Source: Antedon mediterranea
Lineage: Eukaryota > Echinodermata > Crinoidea > Comatulida > Antedonidae
Direction of reading: 5' to 3'
Assembly (NCBI RefSeq): GCF_964355755.1
Contig: NC_092673.1
Span: 8,563,001 to 8,627,000, forward strand
Length of the DNA: 64,000 nucleotides
Shown here: one piece after another, positions 1 to 13,000 of the stretch
Layout: the number at the start of each line of letters is the position of its first letter
Numbering within the stretch: the stretch's first letter is position 1
The notes under the pieces: model-generated
What the model was told of the DNA's origin: nothing
The model's input: only the letters and a program-made list of their open reading frames with translations
Database searches by the model: none
Program-made: the position numbers and the translations under genes

Positions 1-102
1 GCTTGTAAAGAGTGTCAAGTGCCTTCAGTTTCATCCTGTATCAAGCCAGGTTAACAATTCACGATACAAGGGGTTAGATTGTGTTAAACCAATAGAAATT
101 GG
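1..102 (+). CDS. Unidentified gene, penultimate exon (partial at window edge)
   Basis: Open in frame 2 from the window edge and ending at a good donor (GG|GTAAGT at 103). The reading is LVKSVKCLQFHPVSS... ending ...CVKPIEIG. It joins in phase 2 to the exon at 1055, where GG+T makes a glycine codon. I do not recognise the protein. The call rests on frame continuity plus matched splice signals; the 5' part of the gene lies outside the window. Confidence 0.55.
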
Positions 103-1054
103 GTAAGTTCTTAATTCAGTGTCCCATCAGCTGTAAACAGCACAACAGTAACTCTGGTCATCCTTCTCAAGAGTTCATTATTAAAGACACCTTCCCTACA
201 ATTTTTAATATTTTGTGAAAATAATGCATATATATTACTTTAAAAACATTTAACTAGGTCTTTGTATTAAATGTATGTTTTATGTTAAATTATGATAAAA
301 AGAGAGAAACAATGCACTACCTAAGCTTGCATCGAATGTCCTCTCGTGGACGGTCTTTAGGCCTAGCCAAGCTAGGCTTAGTTCTGTAGGCCTACAGTAT
401 TAGTAAAGTACGAACATCGTACACTAGCTATAGGCCTAGCCTGATGTTGTCTTGTTGCTGCATTATTGGTCTTTCTGTTTTTGCGTGAATCCGTTAATAC
501 AGATTGGGAAAAACCTGGCATTTTTGCTGAAAAGTTCCGATTTCCATTTTTCTATCTAAATATCAATCCATGCGCAATGTATATAGAGCGTGCCGCTTAA
601 ATTATTAAAATCAACAAAATTTTTATATTTATTACTGTTTAAAGATGAAAAAATGTATCACAATAGGACCATATATTATTTATTTTGACTTTAAATGTAG
701 TTTGTGACCTTAACTTAGGTTTAAAAAAATGTAGGTCTAGTGTCTTTAATTGTTTTAAGTAAAGTCGCACTAAAAGACCAAATGGTTTTTGTCTGGCATA
801 TATATCTGTGTTGGCATATTTTAGGTTAGGGTATTACTGTTATAAAAATAACACACAAGTCAGAGTGCGTTAGTGTAGATGCGGCACACTCAAAGGTATG
901 TACAATGGTACGACATGCACATTGTGAACACCCAAAAGTGTGTACCGAATCTCCACTAATGCACAAACTTGGGTTGTGCGTTATTTGTTTTAAAAATGTG
1001 TACCAGAAATGATGAATTTTTTTTAAATTAAATTGAGATTTCTTATTTTTTCAG
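103..1054 (+). other. Intron of the unidentified + strand gene
   Basis: AT-rich, no open frame of note. It contains several TAGGCCTA-type words near 355-440 that recur throughout the window. Nothing else seen. Confidence 0.5.
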
Positions 1055-1298
1055 TAAGCCTCCTCAGTCAAAAAGTAGTAATTTAATGAAGTCATGGTTG
1101 AAGAAAGCGACTCCTAAAAAAAGCTCTATAACTCCAATAACAAATGGTACAAAAATGAAACAAGTGTCAAGTGTCAAGCGCAAGTCTATGATGGAAGAAT
1201 GGATAGAAAAAGCAAAAAGTCCTCACAAGAAAATTGCATATGATGATGAGTCTGTAAGAAAAAAAATAAAAGAAGAAACGAGGGAACAGTTAACTTAG
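1055..1298 (+). CDS. Unidentified gene, last exon, basic C-terminus
   Basis: The acceptor is a T-rich tract ending TTTTTTCAG at 1054. The exon continues the frame of the first exon and ends at TAG (1296-1298). The peptide is strongly basic and hydrophilic, with runs such as SWLKKATPKKSS and MMEEWIEKAKSPHKK, and has no membrane segment. Lysine-rich tails of this kind are common in nuclear and DNA-repair proteins, but that is only a suggestion. The gene converges tail to tail with the kinase gene. Function unknown. Confidence 0.55.
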
Positions 1299-2570
1299 AT
1301 ATTTACATGCTTTTATTACCCACTGAAACACAGTTTACTAACAAATAATCTAAAATGTGTGTATGATCAGGTGAAATTAATCATTATTATAAATAACAAA
1401 ATAGAAAACAAATTATTTCAATTTTCTTTATATCTTGATCCAAAAATATCATTAACCTTATAAAAAATAATCCTAATGAAATCACTTATTGTTGATGAAG
1501 TGTAAAGCAGATTAAAAATCTACAATATGTAAGCTTCCCTTAAAAATTCTATTCATAGCTAAAACCTGATGTACCATAGATTCACATGATGTAAAACACA
1601 AATATAACCAATATTTAACAAATTGGATAACTCCCTCCCAAGATATAATAATCTAATACCATTTTCACACCTGCATAAATTGTACCATGGATTAGTTTGA
1701 TCTGATGTATTACATGTTTTCATACATGCACATGCGAACCATGAAAAATCTTGTAAGGAAGCATATTACACGCTATTTGATTACTATAATTGGTCATTTT
1801 AATATGAGGGCAAATGCATGCACGAGCATTACCCACTGACGGCGGGACAAAAACAGTGAAATCTTTTGTTTTGTCTTCACACTATACAAATCTGGTTACA
1901 AGTTGTTACTTTTTGCAGGTGTGAAAAAGGTATATTAGGAATAATACGTTCGTAAGGTTTTTGTAGTTGTATCTGGTATAATTGTAATTAATGCTCAGTA
2001 AATTGAGCACTTTGGGGCTCGAACCCATGACTTTCAGATGACTATCCTGATATAGTAGTTTATATGTTGTGAATCTAGATTATGCCTCTAATGATCAATT
2101 TTAACTTCCTATATTGAACTACACATGTAATAACATTTAAATGCAATATTAAAAAAACGAGATTAGTACCAGTAATAAACGACAAAATATGTACAGAGTA
2201 TTTAAAATCTTATTAGAGCTTGTGTGATGCTTTTAGAAATTACTTGAGTTTGTAGAAAAGTTGCGAAATACCGTGTACAGTTAGATTATAATAGTTCATA
2301 AATCGATATAGGCCTAAAGAGAGATTTCTGAAAATGGTAAAAAATGGAGAAGTTAATAATAGTTGATTAACTATTTAATTAAGAATGCAGTTTTTTCCTT
2401 CAAAATCATAGTGATTAAAGTGATATAGTATATAGAAACTTCTTGATAAAAATAAAATGGTTGTACGTAGCATTCGCGACGTCGATCTTACAAGTCCGAT
2501 ACAGAAATTTGAGATGATAACCTTTTTAAATAGAAAACGACGTAAAGCATTTTATTTAGCATCAAAGGGC
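1299..2570. other. Intergenic, AT-rich, no gene seen
   Basis: Downstream of the + strand gene. No coding frame or splice pattern recognised. The only marked feature is a tRNA-like SINE fragment near 1995-2075, listed separately. Confidence 0.5.
1995..2075 (-). repeat. tRNA-derived SINE fragment (box B half)
   Basis: On the minus strand it reads ...TCATGGGTTCGAGCCCCAAAG, a good polymerase III B box (GGTTCGAGCCC) followed by the acceptor side, with a plausible anticodon arm before it. No clean acceptor stem or box A is seen, so it is a decayed SINE head rather than a tRNA gene. Confidence 0.35.
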
Positions 2571-3344
2571 CAAACATCACGCCGTTAAATGTAAAAACGG
2601 TCAGTTTTGACGTTAAATGTGCAAAAGGTATTCTACAAATGTGCAAATCATTTATTCAGTCAAATTCCTATTACACTTTATATTTTTGGTTCGTAGGTCT
2701 TTCAGAGTAGAAATAACAATAGGAAAAAGAGTCTAATAAATTTAAAATGCTCAATATCATAATAACTAATTATACTGTTGTATTTTATTATGATCAAAGG
2801 CTTTAACCCGTCTAAGTCAACTCGCCCTGAAGTCAACTCGGCCTCACGTCAACTAGGCCACCTTAAAGTATGAAACGCAAAAGTGCAAATGAATGGGACA
2901 AAATAAGTCTAATGAACAGAAGAAAAATAATAAAAACGAAGTACGCATGTTATAGGGATGAATATTATAATGAATGTGAATGTTAGTTGACCCCTCCATG
3001 GTTGACCGATTAGTTTTTGGCCGAGTTGACGTGAGGCCGAGTTGACTTGAGGCCGAGTTGACTTCAGGGCGAGTTGACTTGGGGCCGACTTGAATTTAGC
3101 CGAGGCGATTTAGAGCCTTTGATTATAATAAAATACAACAGTATAATTAGTTATGATATTGAACATTTTAAATTTATTATACTCTTTTTCCTATTGTTAT
3201 TTCTACTCTGAAAGACCTACGAACCAAAAATATAAAATGGAATAGGAGTTTGGTTGAAGAAATGCTTTGCACATTTGTAGATTACCTTTTGCACATTTAA
3301 CGTCAAAACTGATCGTTTTTACATTTAACGGCGAGATGTTTGCA
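2571..3344. mobile_element. Foldback (long inverted repeat) element 1
   Basis: Positions about 2571-2815 reappear as their reverse complement at about 3113-3344. The shared blocks include the words around ACCTACGAACCAAAAATATA and AATACAACAGTATAATTAG. The loop (2816-3112) holds GGCCGAGTTGACTTGAGG-type repeats, also in both orientations. There is no open reading frame, so it is a non-autonomous foldback DNA element. The right arm runs on into a 41-bp tandem array. Confidence 0.75.
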
Positions 3345-3653
3345 CATTTGCGGGTAATGAATTTTTACAGATTTGCACATTTGATAGTAAAATGTTTGCA
3401 CAAATGTGGTTGTTTGCACATTTAAAGGTAAAATGTTTACACAAATGTGGCTGTTTGCACATTTGAAGGTAAAATGTTTGCACAAATGTGGTTGTTTGCA
3501 CATTTAAAGGTAAAATGTTTACACAAATGTGGCTGTTTGCACATTTGAAGGTAAAATGTTTGCACAAATGTGGTTGTTTGCACATTTGAAGGTAAAATGT
3601 TTGCACAAATGTGGCTGTTTGCACAAATGTGACTTTTTGCACATTTCACGGCT
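3345..3653. repeat. 41-bp tandem array on the right arm of foldback 1
   Basis: Units begin with TGTTTGCACA at 3411, 3452, 3493, 3534, 3575 and 3616, an exact 41-bp period. They are built of the words TTTGCACATTTGAAGG and TTTGCACAAATGTGG. Because 41 is not a multiple of 3, all minus-strand frames stay open over the array and give artefactual repetitive peptides. The left arm lacks this expansion. Confidence 0.85.
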
Positions 3654-3843
3654 CCACAGTCCTTCATAAAATCTTCGTTCGCGAATTGAAGCAACCCAAG
3701 AAGAAGTAAAAAGCAGTAATAGAAACTGCTTGCAAAATACTACGATAAAAAATCATTGTCAACTTATTCAAATATTAAAATATAAATTAATATGTACACT
3801 ATAATATTGATCCAATTTGATTCCAAAATGTTAATTAATATGC

Positions 3844-4098
3844 TTAATTTAAATAGGGATTTTCTATTTCATTGTCATTGACTTGCGTAGATTGATATGT
3901 AGGTATTTCATATGGGTTAGACATTTGTGATTCCAGGTCTGGTGTGCAAGTCATGTACATGTTTGGGGAACTAGACGTAGGAGTCATATACACATCATTA
4001 GGTTGAATGGGAGTCTCGTATAAGTTTTCGCTTGTAGATCTTATAAACGTCTCATAATTGTCTGCAGTGTTTTTTGTTGTTGTTGAACTTTGACATTC
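3844..4098 (-). CDS. RTK exon 19: tyrosine-rich tail and stop
   Basis: Acceptor TTTCTACTAG, phase 0, TAA at 3844-3846. The 84-residue tail has seven tyrosines in polar/acidic surroundings ([33 protein letters not shown]), the look of SH2/PTB docking sites. Confidence 0.88.
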   Translation of the reverse strand, partial: ECQSSTTTKNTADNYETFIRSTSENLYETPIQPNDVYMTPTSSSPNMYMTCTPDLESQMSNPYEIPTYQSTQVNDNEIENPYLN

Positions 4099-7000
4099 CT
4101 AGTAGAAAGAAGCACAACAATAACAGTTTAATTTAATCAGTTAATGAATTAGTCAAAGGATTCTAGGCGACGATTCTGGTTATCTCGGGAAAACCCAATC
4201 AAAAAAGCCGCTACATAAAAAGAAAAAATAACATACTAGGCCTATATTGGACTGTTGGACATTCGTGGCAGTTTGTGCATAAGACAAAGATATTCTAATA
4301 TTTCATTTTAATGCAAAAGTAGTGACTAGTGACCAAAAATAAAATACATACCGCTTCTGTAATTAGATTAACAGATTCCATTGGTAGATATTCATTTTTC
4401 GTCACAGTAGCATTCTCTAACAAAGTGTCTAGTTCATTAAATAAAATATCAAAGGTCGGTCGTTTATCAGGAGATTTCTTCCAACATCTCTTCATTATAG
4501 AATATCTGAAAAGGTAGAAAATATTTTTAAAGCAAGAAAATTCCTTTTTGAATGGTTTGCCATTAATAAAAATACCGTCTTCTGTATTTAAATAAGTTGC
4601 GATAAATAAAGTATTTAAAGAACAAGGCCAACAGCCATTAAGTCGCGTGCTACAATGCATAGTGATACCGGACCGACAGACAGACCGACAGACAGACCGA
4701 CCGACCGACATAGTGAACTATACTGACCGAAATTACTGAACAGGTTTAAAAATGTTGAAATGTTTAAAAACATTTATATTTTTTTAATTTACACGTGCGT
4801 AGCCTGTCACTTTTGACGTGCTCGTATAACGTAATTTCGAGTTGAAAAGTAAGTCAAGAAAACAGAAATCGGGCAAAAAGAGTGCGCAATAACATTTAAC
4901 GCGCAGTGCGCGCGCAAAAATATGTGCACTCATGGCAATTTTGTAAACGATTAAAATTGCCTGAAACGTACTCTTATTTCATCGAAAATAAATTTTGAAA
5001 ATTTTAAGCGCGCGTACGCATGCGTTACATGCGTTACGCACGTAATTGTATTGCCATAATGATGATTTATTCCCTGAAATTTATGAGTACCAAATTTTAT
5101 TTAATTGTGATTCATGGTTGTGAAGATATGATTACAAACGTGATTTCGTTAAATCGTTTTTTATTGCGCACCGTGAAAACATAACCACATTGATTCCTGG
5201 CCATAAGGAATATACTGTGAAAAATTGACCTAGCTAGATTAAACTGATATCAAGATAAGGTCAGAAAGCGATAAAACGCATAGTGATACCGGACCGACAG
5301 ACAGACAGACCGACCAACCGACCGACATAGTGAACTATAGAGTCGCTTCCACGCGACTAAAAACGTACAAGATTACGTAAGCGTCGTAACAATACATGGT
5401 TGTTTGTTTGTGTCTAGGCCTAGTAGAGGCCGGCCGAAGGTTAAATCATAGTCTGCACTTTACCAAACTATAGTTTGCCACGCTGTTTAGAAAATGTTGG
5501 GGTGTCTGTCTAAAATAATTACTAGAGACTGCGGGATCACAGAACTACAAAGACTGTTTAATATTTGATTCGCTTCGGCAACCTAATTTGTCAAGAAAGT
5601 GTATGGCCTAACGAAGTTTCTCAACAACACTGGTCTAAACTGACAAATTTGCAAAACCTTTTTGTTAAACTGGAAGTTTTCAACCTAAAGCTTGTCATTT
5701 TTTAAATAAAAGAAGAAACGATCTTATCTAGCAAGACTGAAGAAAGGAATTTGGAAAACGCAAATGAAATACGAATGTGTATAAGCTGACGATGATTAAA
5801 CGCGATTCAAGTTTATTACGCAAGAGGCAAGATTACAAAAGAATTTTCAATGTGCATCAGTAATTTCGCGCCGATCGTGATCACTGATCCTGAATTTAAC
5901 GCTATGGATTTTTTGCGTTATTAATTAAAGTCTTTTTCTCTATCTCTATTAAATTATGATGAAAAAGCTTGTATAATGTTACATTCTCAAACCTACTAAA
6001 ACTTATCGGAGTAATATCACGTAAACATCGTGGAGGTATAGGAAATTAGGTCGAATGTAAACTCGGATATGAGCGTATGAGTGCACAGAACTGATTTATC
6101 TCTCGCAGTGTAACATCTTTTAAGATGTTAATTAAAATTACTAATGCAGTTGGACTGAAATAGCAATAAAATGTATTAGTATTAAGTTACTTACACTTGA
6201 TGAGGACAGTTGTCTGGCTGTTTCATTCGGTATCCTTTTTGCAGTTTCTTCGGAAGCATGTCTATGAGAACATCAGAATATGGAACTTTTCCATAGGTAA
6301 ATATTTCGTACAAAACAACACCAAAAGACCATCTAAATTGTACAATATACATACCAGTAATTATAAAATTATAATACCTACTAGCCGATATTCAACTACT
6401 TAACTAAACTATATGACAAAAGAAATCGTGCTTTTATTTATCATAATCTTCCATTAAAATAAATAGCCCTAGACGATGGTTTTGTGTGATAATTAATATA
6501 CAATATTTTAACGTTTGTATTAAAATAGATTAATAGTTATAGTTATATTTTTCTCTTTTAAACTTACACATCACTTTCTGATGACATCCGTTTTTCAAAT
6601 ATTGTTTCCAAGCTATACCATTTTAAGGGAACTTCACCATCGGATACTTTGATGTAGCCTCTCTCATATACGTCTTGTCCGAGTCCAAAATCAGCAACTT
6701 TTGCAATCAGGTTTTCTCCCACTAGAATGTTTCTTGCTGCTAAATCACCGTGAACTATTTTGTTTGCAGCGACATAGTCCTATGAATACAGGAGTATGAA
6801 TATTTTTGCATTCTCTATGGTTTTCCTATTTTGTTTTAATTCACAATAATTCCGGGATGCTTATGAATGTGTTAATGCAGGAAGGTTAGTGGGATTTGTT
6901 TTTAAACGCTCTTATATCTGAATGATGACGAGTTGTCTCGGACTGTATGTATCAGAATAAAAATAAAAGGCTGCCCAGGACTGATATTATTTATGATGAA

Positions 7001-10000
7001 ATTACAATAAATTAAGCCTCAATCATATCAATAATATTGATAATTGCCGAACGGTCTGAAAATACTTACCATTCCAGATGCAATTTGTCTGGCTAAACTA
7101 TACAGTTCTACAATTCCAACATTGTACGTTGTGTCAGTGAATTCACCTTCTTTTATCATCTATTCAAAAATCAAAGAAAACAAAACCAGTTATTGCAATT
7201 TATTATTTAAAAAGGTTGAAACACATGAAAGTCAAAGAAGGCCTAATAAACAAAATGCGTGGAGTGACTATACCGAATTACGGTATGTAAAGCTACAACT
7301 TGGGTAAGGGAAAAGAAAGTTACCGCAATTTCGCGTGGGTTTTTATTCGCAGAGTTGAATTCTAATAAACGCTCGAATAAAAAGGCACACAAAAATACAA
7401 CCATAATAACTTATATGAGAAGATACAGATACCTTCTGTTATATATTTTAACTGCAAGTATGTGTATAGTGATGGTTTATTCGTATTTTTGTTTGTTCAA
7501 GGCTGTACACCCCACTCTGCGCACTGTACCTGTTCTGAGTCAAGTGGCGCAAGATTTTAGTAATTTTGTTTACATATTTTGTTTTAGTGTTCGATGGTAG
7601 AACAGTCTTATAGTCAGTCTTACCTTACATTACCCATATGTACACATACCTGCTCTGAGGCTCGTAAGAAGTGAAGCATGCTTCCGTATTTCATGTATTC
7701 AGTAATAATTAAAAGAGGGTCATAAGTTGTCCTACATTTTAATATACTGAGAACATTTTGATGATTTCCAAGTTGGATCATTAAGTCAATTTCATTTTTG
7801 AAGTCTTCCTTCTCACCAGCCGATGAAATATCTAAATAATAAGAATATAAAATAATATAGCGCTCAGAAACTGAGCGAAGTAATAAGAAATACAGAGACC
7901 GACAGCGGCGTGCTATTTATTTTGTCAGCCCATATTGAAGATACAATCTCGAGATTTTAGATTTGTATCAATGTATTGGTAAGCCTATTATTATATTAGG
8001 AGCAACATTCATTTTCGGTTGATTGTACATGCATGCATACAAATATATAATATATATATAAATCCAAAGGCAAATTACGGAAAAAAATTACAATGCTGTG
8101 GGCATCAGTGGCTGGATCTCAATGGAGATACAAAAAAAAGCGAAAAGCTAAATCAAAACGATAAAGGAAAACAGCCAGAAAAGTTAGCAGAGCTTTCGGG
8201 CAACACTAGCCCTTCATCAGTGCAAGTGAAGGAATCTAGATAACGTCATAGTATAAGAACTGACAAGTGCTGCCAGGGTGCCAAGACAGGAATACAAGAA
8301 ACACAACAAAAGGAGACAGGGTGGAGTCTGAATAAGAGTAGAAAACAAAGAAGATATCGTAATATAATATATATATATATATATCGTTTCAATTTAATTA
8401 AATTAAATTTCAGTATATTACTGGGCGGTTTAGAATTACTGTTCTTTGCCTGATTTGTTTATATATATAATAGTAATATATAGTAGGCCTACTTGCAAGC
8501 AACTTGCCAAGTAAAAATAAACATAAGTAATAGTTAGAGACCTAACATTATAACAGATAATTAACATTATATTTAAAATATCAAAATCTAGAAATATTAT
8601 CTTTATGTTAGTGATAATTGATTAGAATGGATGACTACGCACCTAGTGGCGTCTTTACGGCGACTTCAATATCAGCCTGTCTTGCTACACCCTTTAAAGT
8701 ACATGAGAACACTTTCCCAAATCGACCTCCGCCGATCAAGACACGATTATCCCAATCAAGATGTTCATTATCTTTTAACTCATGACCTTTGAACTTAATA
8801 TCCGGTTCAATTCGTGGAATTAGCATCTCTATATCTCTAGCTGTTAAAAAATATAGTTTAAGTACAGTAACAGAACCCGCATTCCTTAAACCAAAGCGCT
8901 TTAATCGTCATTAAACAACATTACTTTAACTTTAGTTTAAATGCAATATCAAACGTTTGCACATTTGAATGATAAGCCGATGACTTTATATTAGAAAACA
9001 TATAAATATGAAAGGAAATTGAAAAAATACCTGGTGTCATCTTTGCAGTATGGGGTCTATTTCTACACCGTACGGCAGCAAAAATTAACAAAATAGCTAA
9101 ACAGACAGAGGGAATCAGTATTCCGACCAATAGAGTAGGATCAGTGCTTGACTGCTGCTGCTGTGGAGTTGTATTATATAAACTGCCAACAGTTGTTGTT
9201 AGAGGAGCTGTCGATTTAGAAATAATAATTATCAGGTAAACTTGTGTACTAAAGAATGTTTTGACGACATAATGTTTAATATGGCAACGATGAATACAAG
9301 ATAAAAACGATATAAGAAAAATGGAGGGATGGTAATCAATGATAATAAATCATCGATATGGTCATAAGAAAGATGATTTTTATTATTGTATAGTAGTGCC
9401 TTTGTAGTAATAGTTATAAATAGTAATTCGATTGTATTATAACGATAATAAAATTAATATAGTCTTTAAATAATAGGCCTACTGTAAAATGAAAAAAAAA
9501 TAGATGAAAATAGTACATAAAAACTTATTTAAAACTTAGGAACTTGTGAATTATAATAATTAATATAACAGAAACAAATCTAATATACTCAATGTTATTT
9601 TGAAATACATAATTGAAGTATTCGGTCAATTATCGTGGAAACATTGGAAAGCATTAATCAGAACAATTCATACGAATGTTTAGAATACGGTACCTTCTTC
9701 ACATAGTGTGCCAGAGTAGCCTGATGGACATTCACAAGTGAAACTTGACCACCCATCAAAACAAATACCACCGGACATGCAAGGGTTACTAGAGCACTCA
9801 TCTACACCTAGATATAGTACAGTATTGATAATAATTAGACCATTTTGCACCGCACAACTATTTTTGCTTTGCAAATTTGACAGCGATGCGTATTTCTATA
9901 TCTGTTGATTATAATTTTGGCTTCATGTCATGTAATATGACCACATATATATTGAATAAATCTCTACGAGATACAATTTTCACTTCAAGGCAAATTAATA

Positions 10001-13000
10001 TATTGTGCTTTTACTTAAAAGAAAGAAGTGAGCTATCCGACGATGGGTGTTCACTCATATCTCTTCAAAATGATACCACAAGTATATAAATCGAATTAAA
10101 ATACTTGCAAAGTTGTGTCAATTAGTGGCCCCATCCCTTCCCTCTCGTCGACGCATTTTACATTTATAAACCCGTCTCTCTGAAAAACATACTATGAATA
10201 AATATACTCTGGAATCGAACATTTGAATCATAGAAAACCACAGAGTCTTGTTCCATCTCTCCATCAACTGATGCTCTTAAAATGCGTGTATCCTCTAACC
10301 AGTAAAGATAAGGTCCATAAATGGCAAAATCATTAATGTCTGTTAACTCTATTATTATTGGTAATGGAAACTTGTTGGAATCAGGGTCGAGTGGCACGTA
10401 TACAATTCGATTAAAACCTTCGTCGATCCAATACAATCTACGATCTAAAAGAGAATCACCAGCGATTAGTCTCATCAGGAACGAGTATCTCATTGAGTGT
10501 TTAGCATAGAAGATACAAGATACAGAAACTGCATTTGTCTTCGTAAATATACACATTGGTAGTTAACATCGATTTAGATTTAAAAAGGTGTGCAGGCTTA
10601 TAACAATTATTATTGTTTTATTAAAAAATATTTAGGCAGGATAACATAATTCAGAAACGAAAGAAAGATCACAACATTTCTGTTTTTCAATATGGTCCTG
10701 CAATGAAAGAACTATAAAAAAATAAATAAATAGAAAAATATAACAATCAGTAAATATAGAACGTTAATAATAATACGTGGGAAATACAATTATTTTTTTA
10801 AGAAATGCTTTTCATAATTAATTTTAAAACTATTTACAGACAAACTTTCTTGAATTTTTACAGGGATCTTATTCCAAGCTTTTGCTCCTGCAATCTTTAG
10901 CGATCCGTTCATTTAATAAGCAATTTGGCATAGGTGGTATAACATTCAGAGACTGGGAATATCTCGTAGAGTATCCCTGTTGGTCGTAAACCATTTCAAT
11001 AGCGTTGCACAGACAGGGAGGAGGTGCAATACCATGTATACATTTGTACATAATACAAGCTAGAGCGTAGTCTCTATACGTTCATCTAGCAATTTCCATT
11101 TATTTTGTTTAATAGAATCATTTTTCTGAGACGTAGTTCCCCACAGAGATAGCATAGTCCATATATGGATGAAATACGCTGGTATATAGCATATTTAAAA
11201 GAGATTCACAAAGCGTTTCAGACAACTTATTTAGAATGTTAATTTTCTATCCTATAGTTTTATTTAATTGCCGAATACGATCATTCCAATTCAGATTCTC
11301 ATCAATTTGAAGTCCAAGATACCGGATATTTACCTACATGAATATTCAGAGAAGACTGAGGGTGAACATTACAATTTCTAATTAACATACGTTTAGTTTT
11401 ACCAGAATTTACTCGTAATTTATTAAGATTATACCAATTTCCAACATTATGCATAATTGTTTGCAGTTTGATGTTGATATTTTCCACTCATTTCCAGTAG
11501 AGTAGATAACAACATCATCAGCAAAAATACTACATGATCTTGGGTATACATACAAGATCATTTATAAATACTACATGATCCTGGGTATACATACAAGATC
11601 ATTTATAAATACTACATGATCCTGGGTATACATACAAGATCATTTATAAATACTACATGATCCTGGGTATACATACAAGATCATTTATAAATACTACATG
11701 ATCCTGGGTATACATACAAGATCATTTATAAATACTACATGATCCTGGGTATACATACAAGATCATTTATAAATACTACATGATCCTGGGTATACATACA
11801 AGATCATTTATAAATACTACATGATCCTGGGTATACATACAAGATCATTTATAAATACTACATGATCGTGGGTATACATACAAGATCATTTATAAATACT
11901 ACATGATCCTGGGTATACATACAAGATCATTTATAAATACTACATAATCCTGGGTATACATACAAGATCATTTATAAATACTACATGATCCTGGGTATAC
12001 ATACAAGATCATTTATAAATACTACATGATCCTGGGTATACATACAAGATCATTTATAAATACTACATGATCCTGGGTATACATACAAGATCATTTATAA
12101 ATACTACATGATCCTGGGTATACATACAAGATCATTTATAAATACTACATGATCCTGGGTATACATACAAGATCATTTATAAATACGACATGATCCTGGG
12201 TATACATACAAGATCATTTATAAATAGAAGAAATGAAATTGGTCCTAAAACACTACCTTGTGGTATTTCAACTTTGACTTTTGTTTTTTTAGATAATTAT
12301 TATAACAATTAACTATTTGTTTACGCTGGGAAAGATAACTTTTGAACCATTTAATTTCATTACCTTTTAGCCCCATAATTCTCCAATTTAGTAAGTAGAA
12401 TTGTGTGATAAATGGATTCGAAGCATTTAGATATATCGAGAAAACAGGCTCCAATCAATTCACGGTCATTTAAATTTTACATCCATTCATCCACAACACG
12501 ATGGAGGCAAGTAACAGTGGAGTGGAGTGGTTCTTTTTGAACACATATTGATCCACGCTTATGAAATCATTTTCATTTAAATAATTAACTAATTGATTTT
12601 GTATTACTCTTTCAACAATTCTCGAAATATGGCATACCACAGATATCGGACTATAGGTACTCGTAGTTAAACAATTCTCGAAATATGGCAAACCACAGAT
12701 ATCGGTCTATAGGTACTCGTAGTTAAACAATTCTCGAATATGGCAAACCACAGATATCGGTCTATAGGTACTCGTAGTTAAACAATTCTCGAATATGGCA
12801 AACCACAGATATCGGTCTATAGGTACTCGTAGTTAAACAATTCTCGAATATGGCAAACCACAGATATCGGTCTATAGGTACTCGTAGTTAAACAATTCTC
12901 GAAATATGGCAAACCACAGATATCGGTCTATAGGTACTCATAGTTAAACAATTCTCGAATATGGCAAACCACAGATATCGGTCTATAGGTAGGCCTACTC

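Noticed and set aside
3303-3694. Three overlapping minus-strand ORFs with repeated Cys/His-containing peptides that look like zinc fingers
   Set aside because: They are translations of the 41-bp array in successive frames; the period is not a multiple of 3 and there is no start context or splice site.
4295-4711. 138-codon ORF beginning with repeated SVGRSVCRS as the true end of a gene
   Set aside because: The N-terminal part is (GACC)n MITE DNA read through intron 17; only 4505-4352 is kinase exon, bounded by a CAG acceptor and a GTATGT donor.
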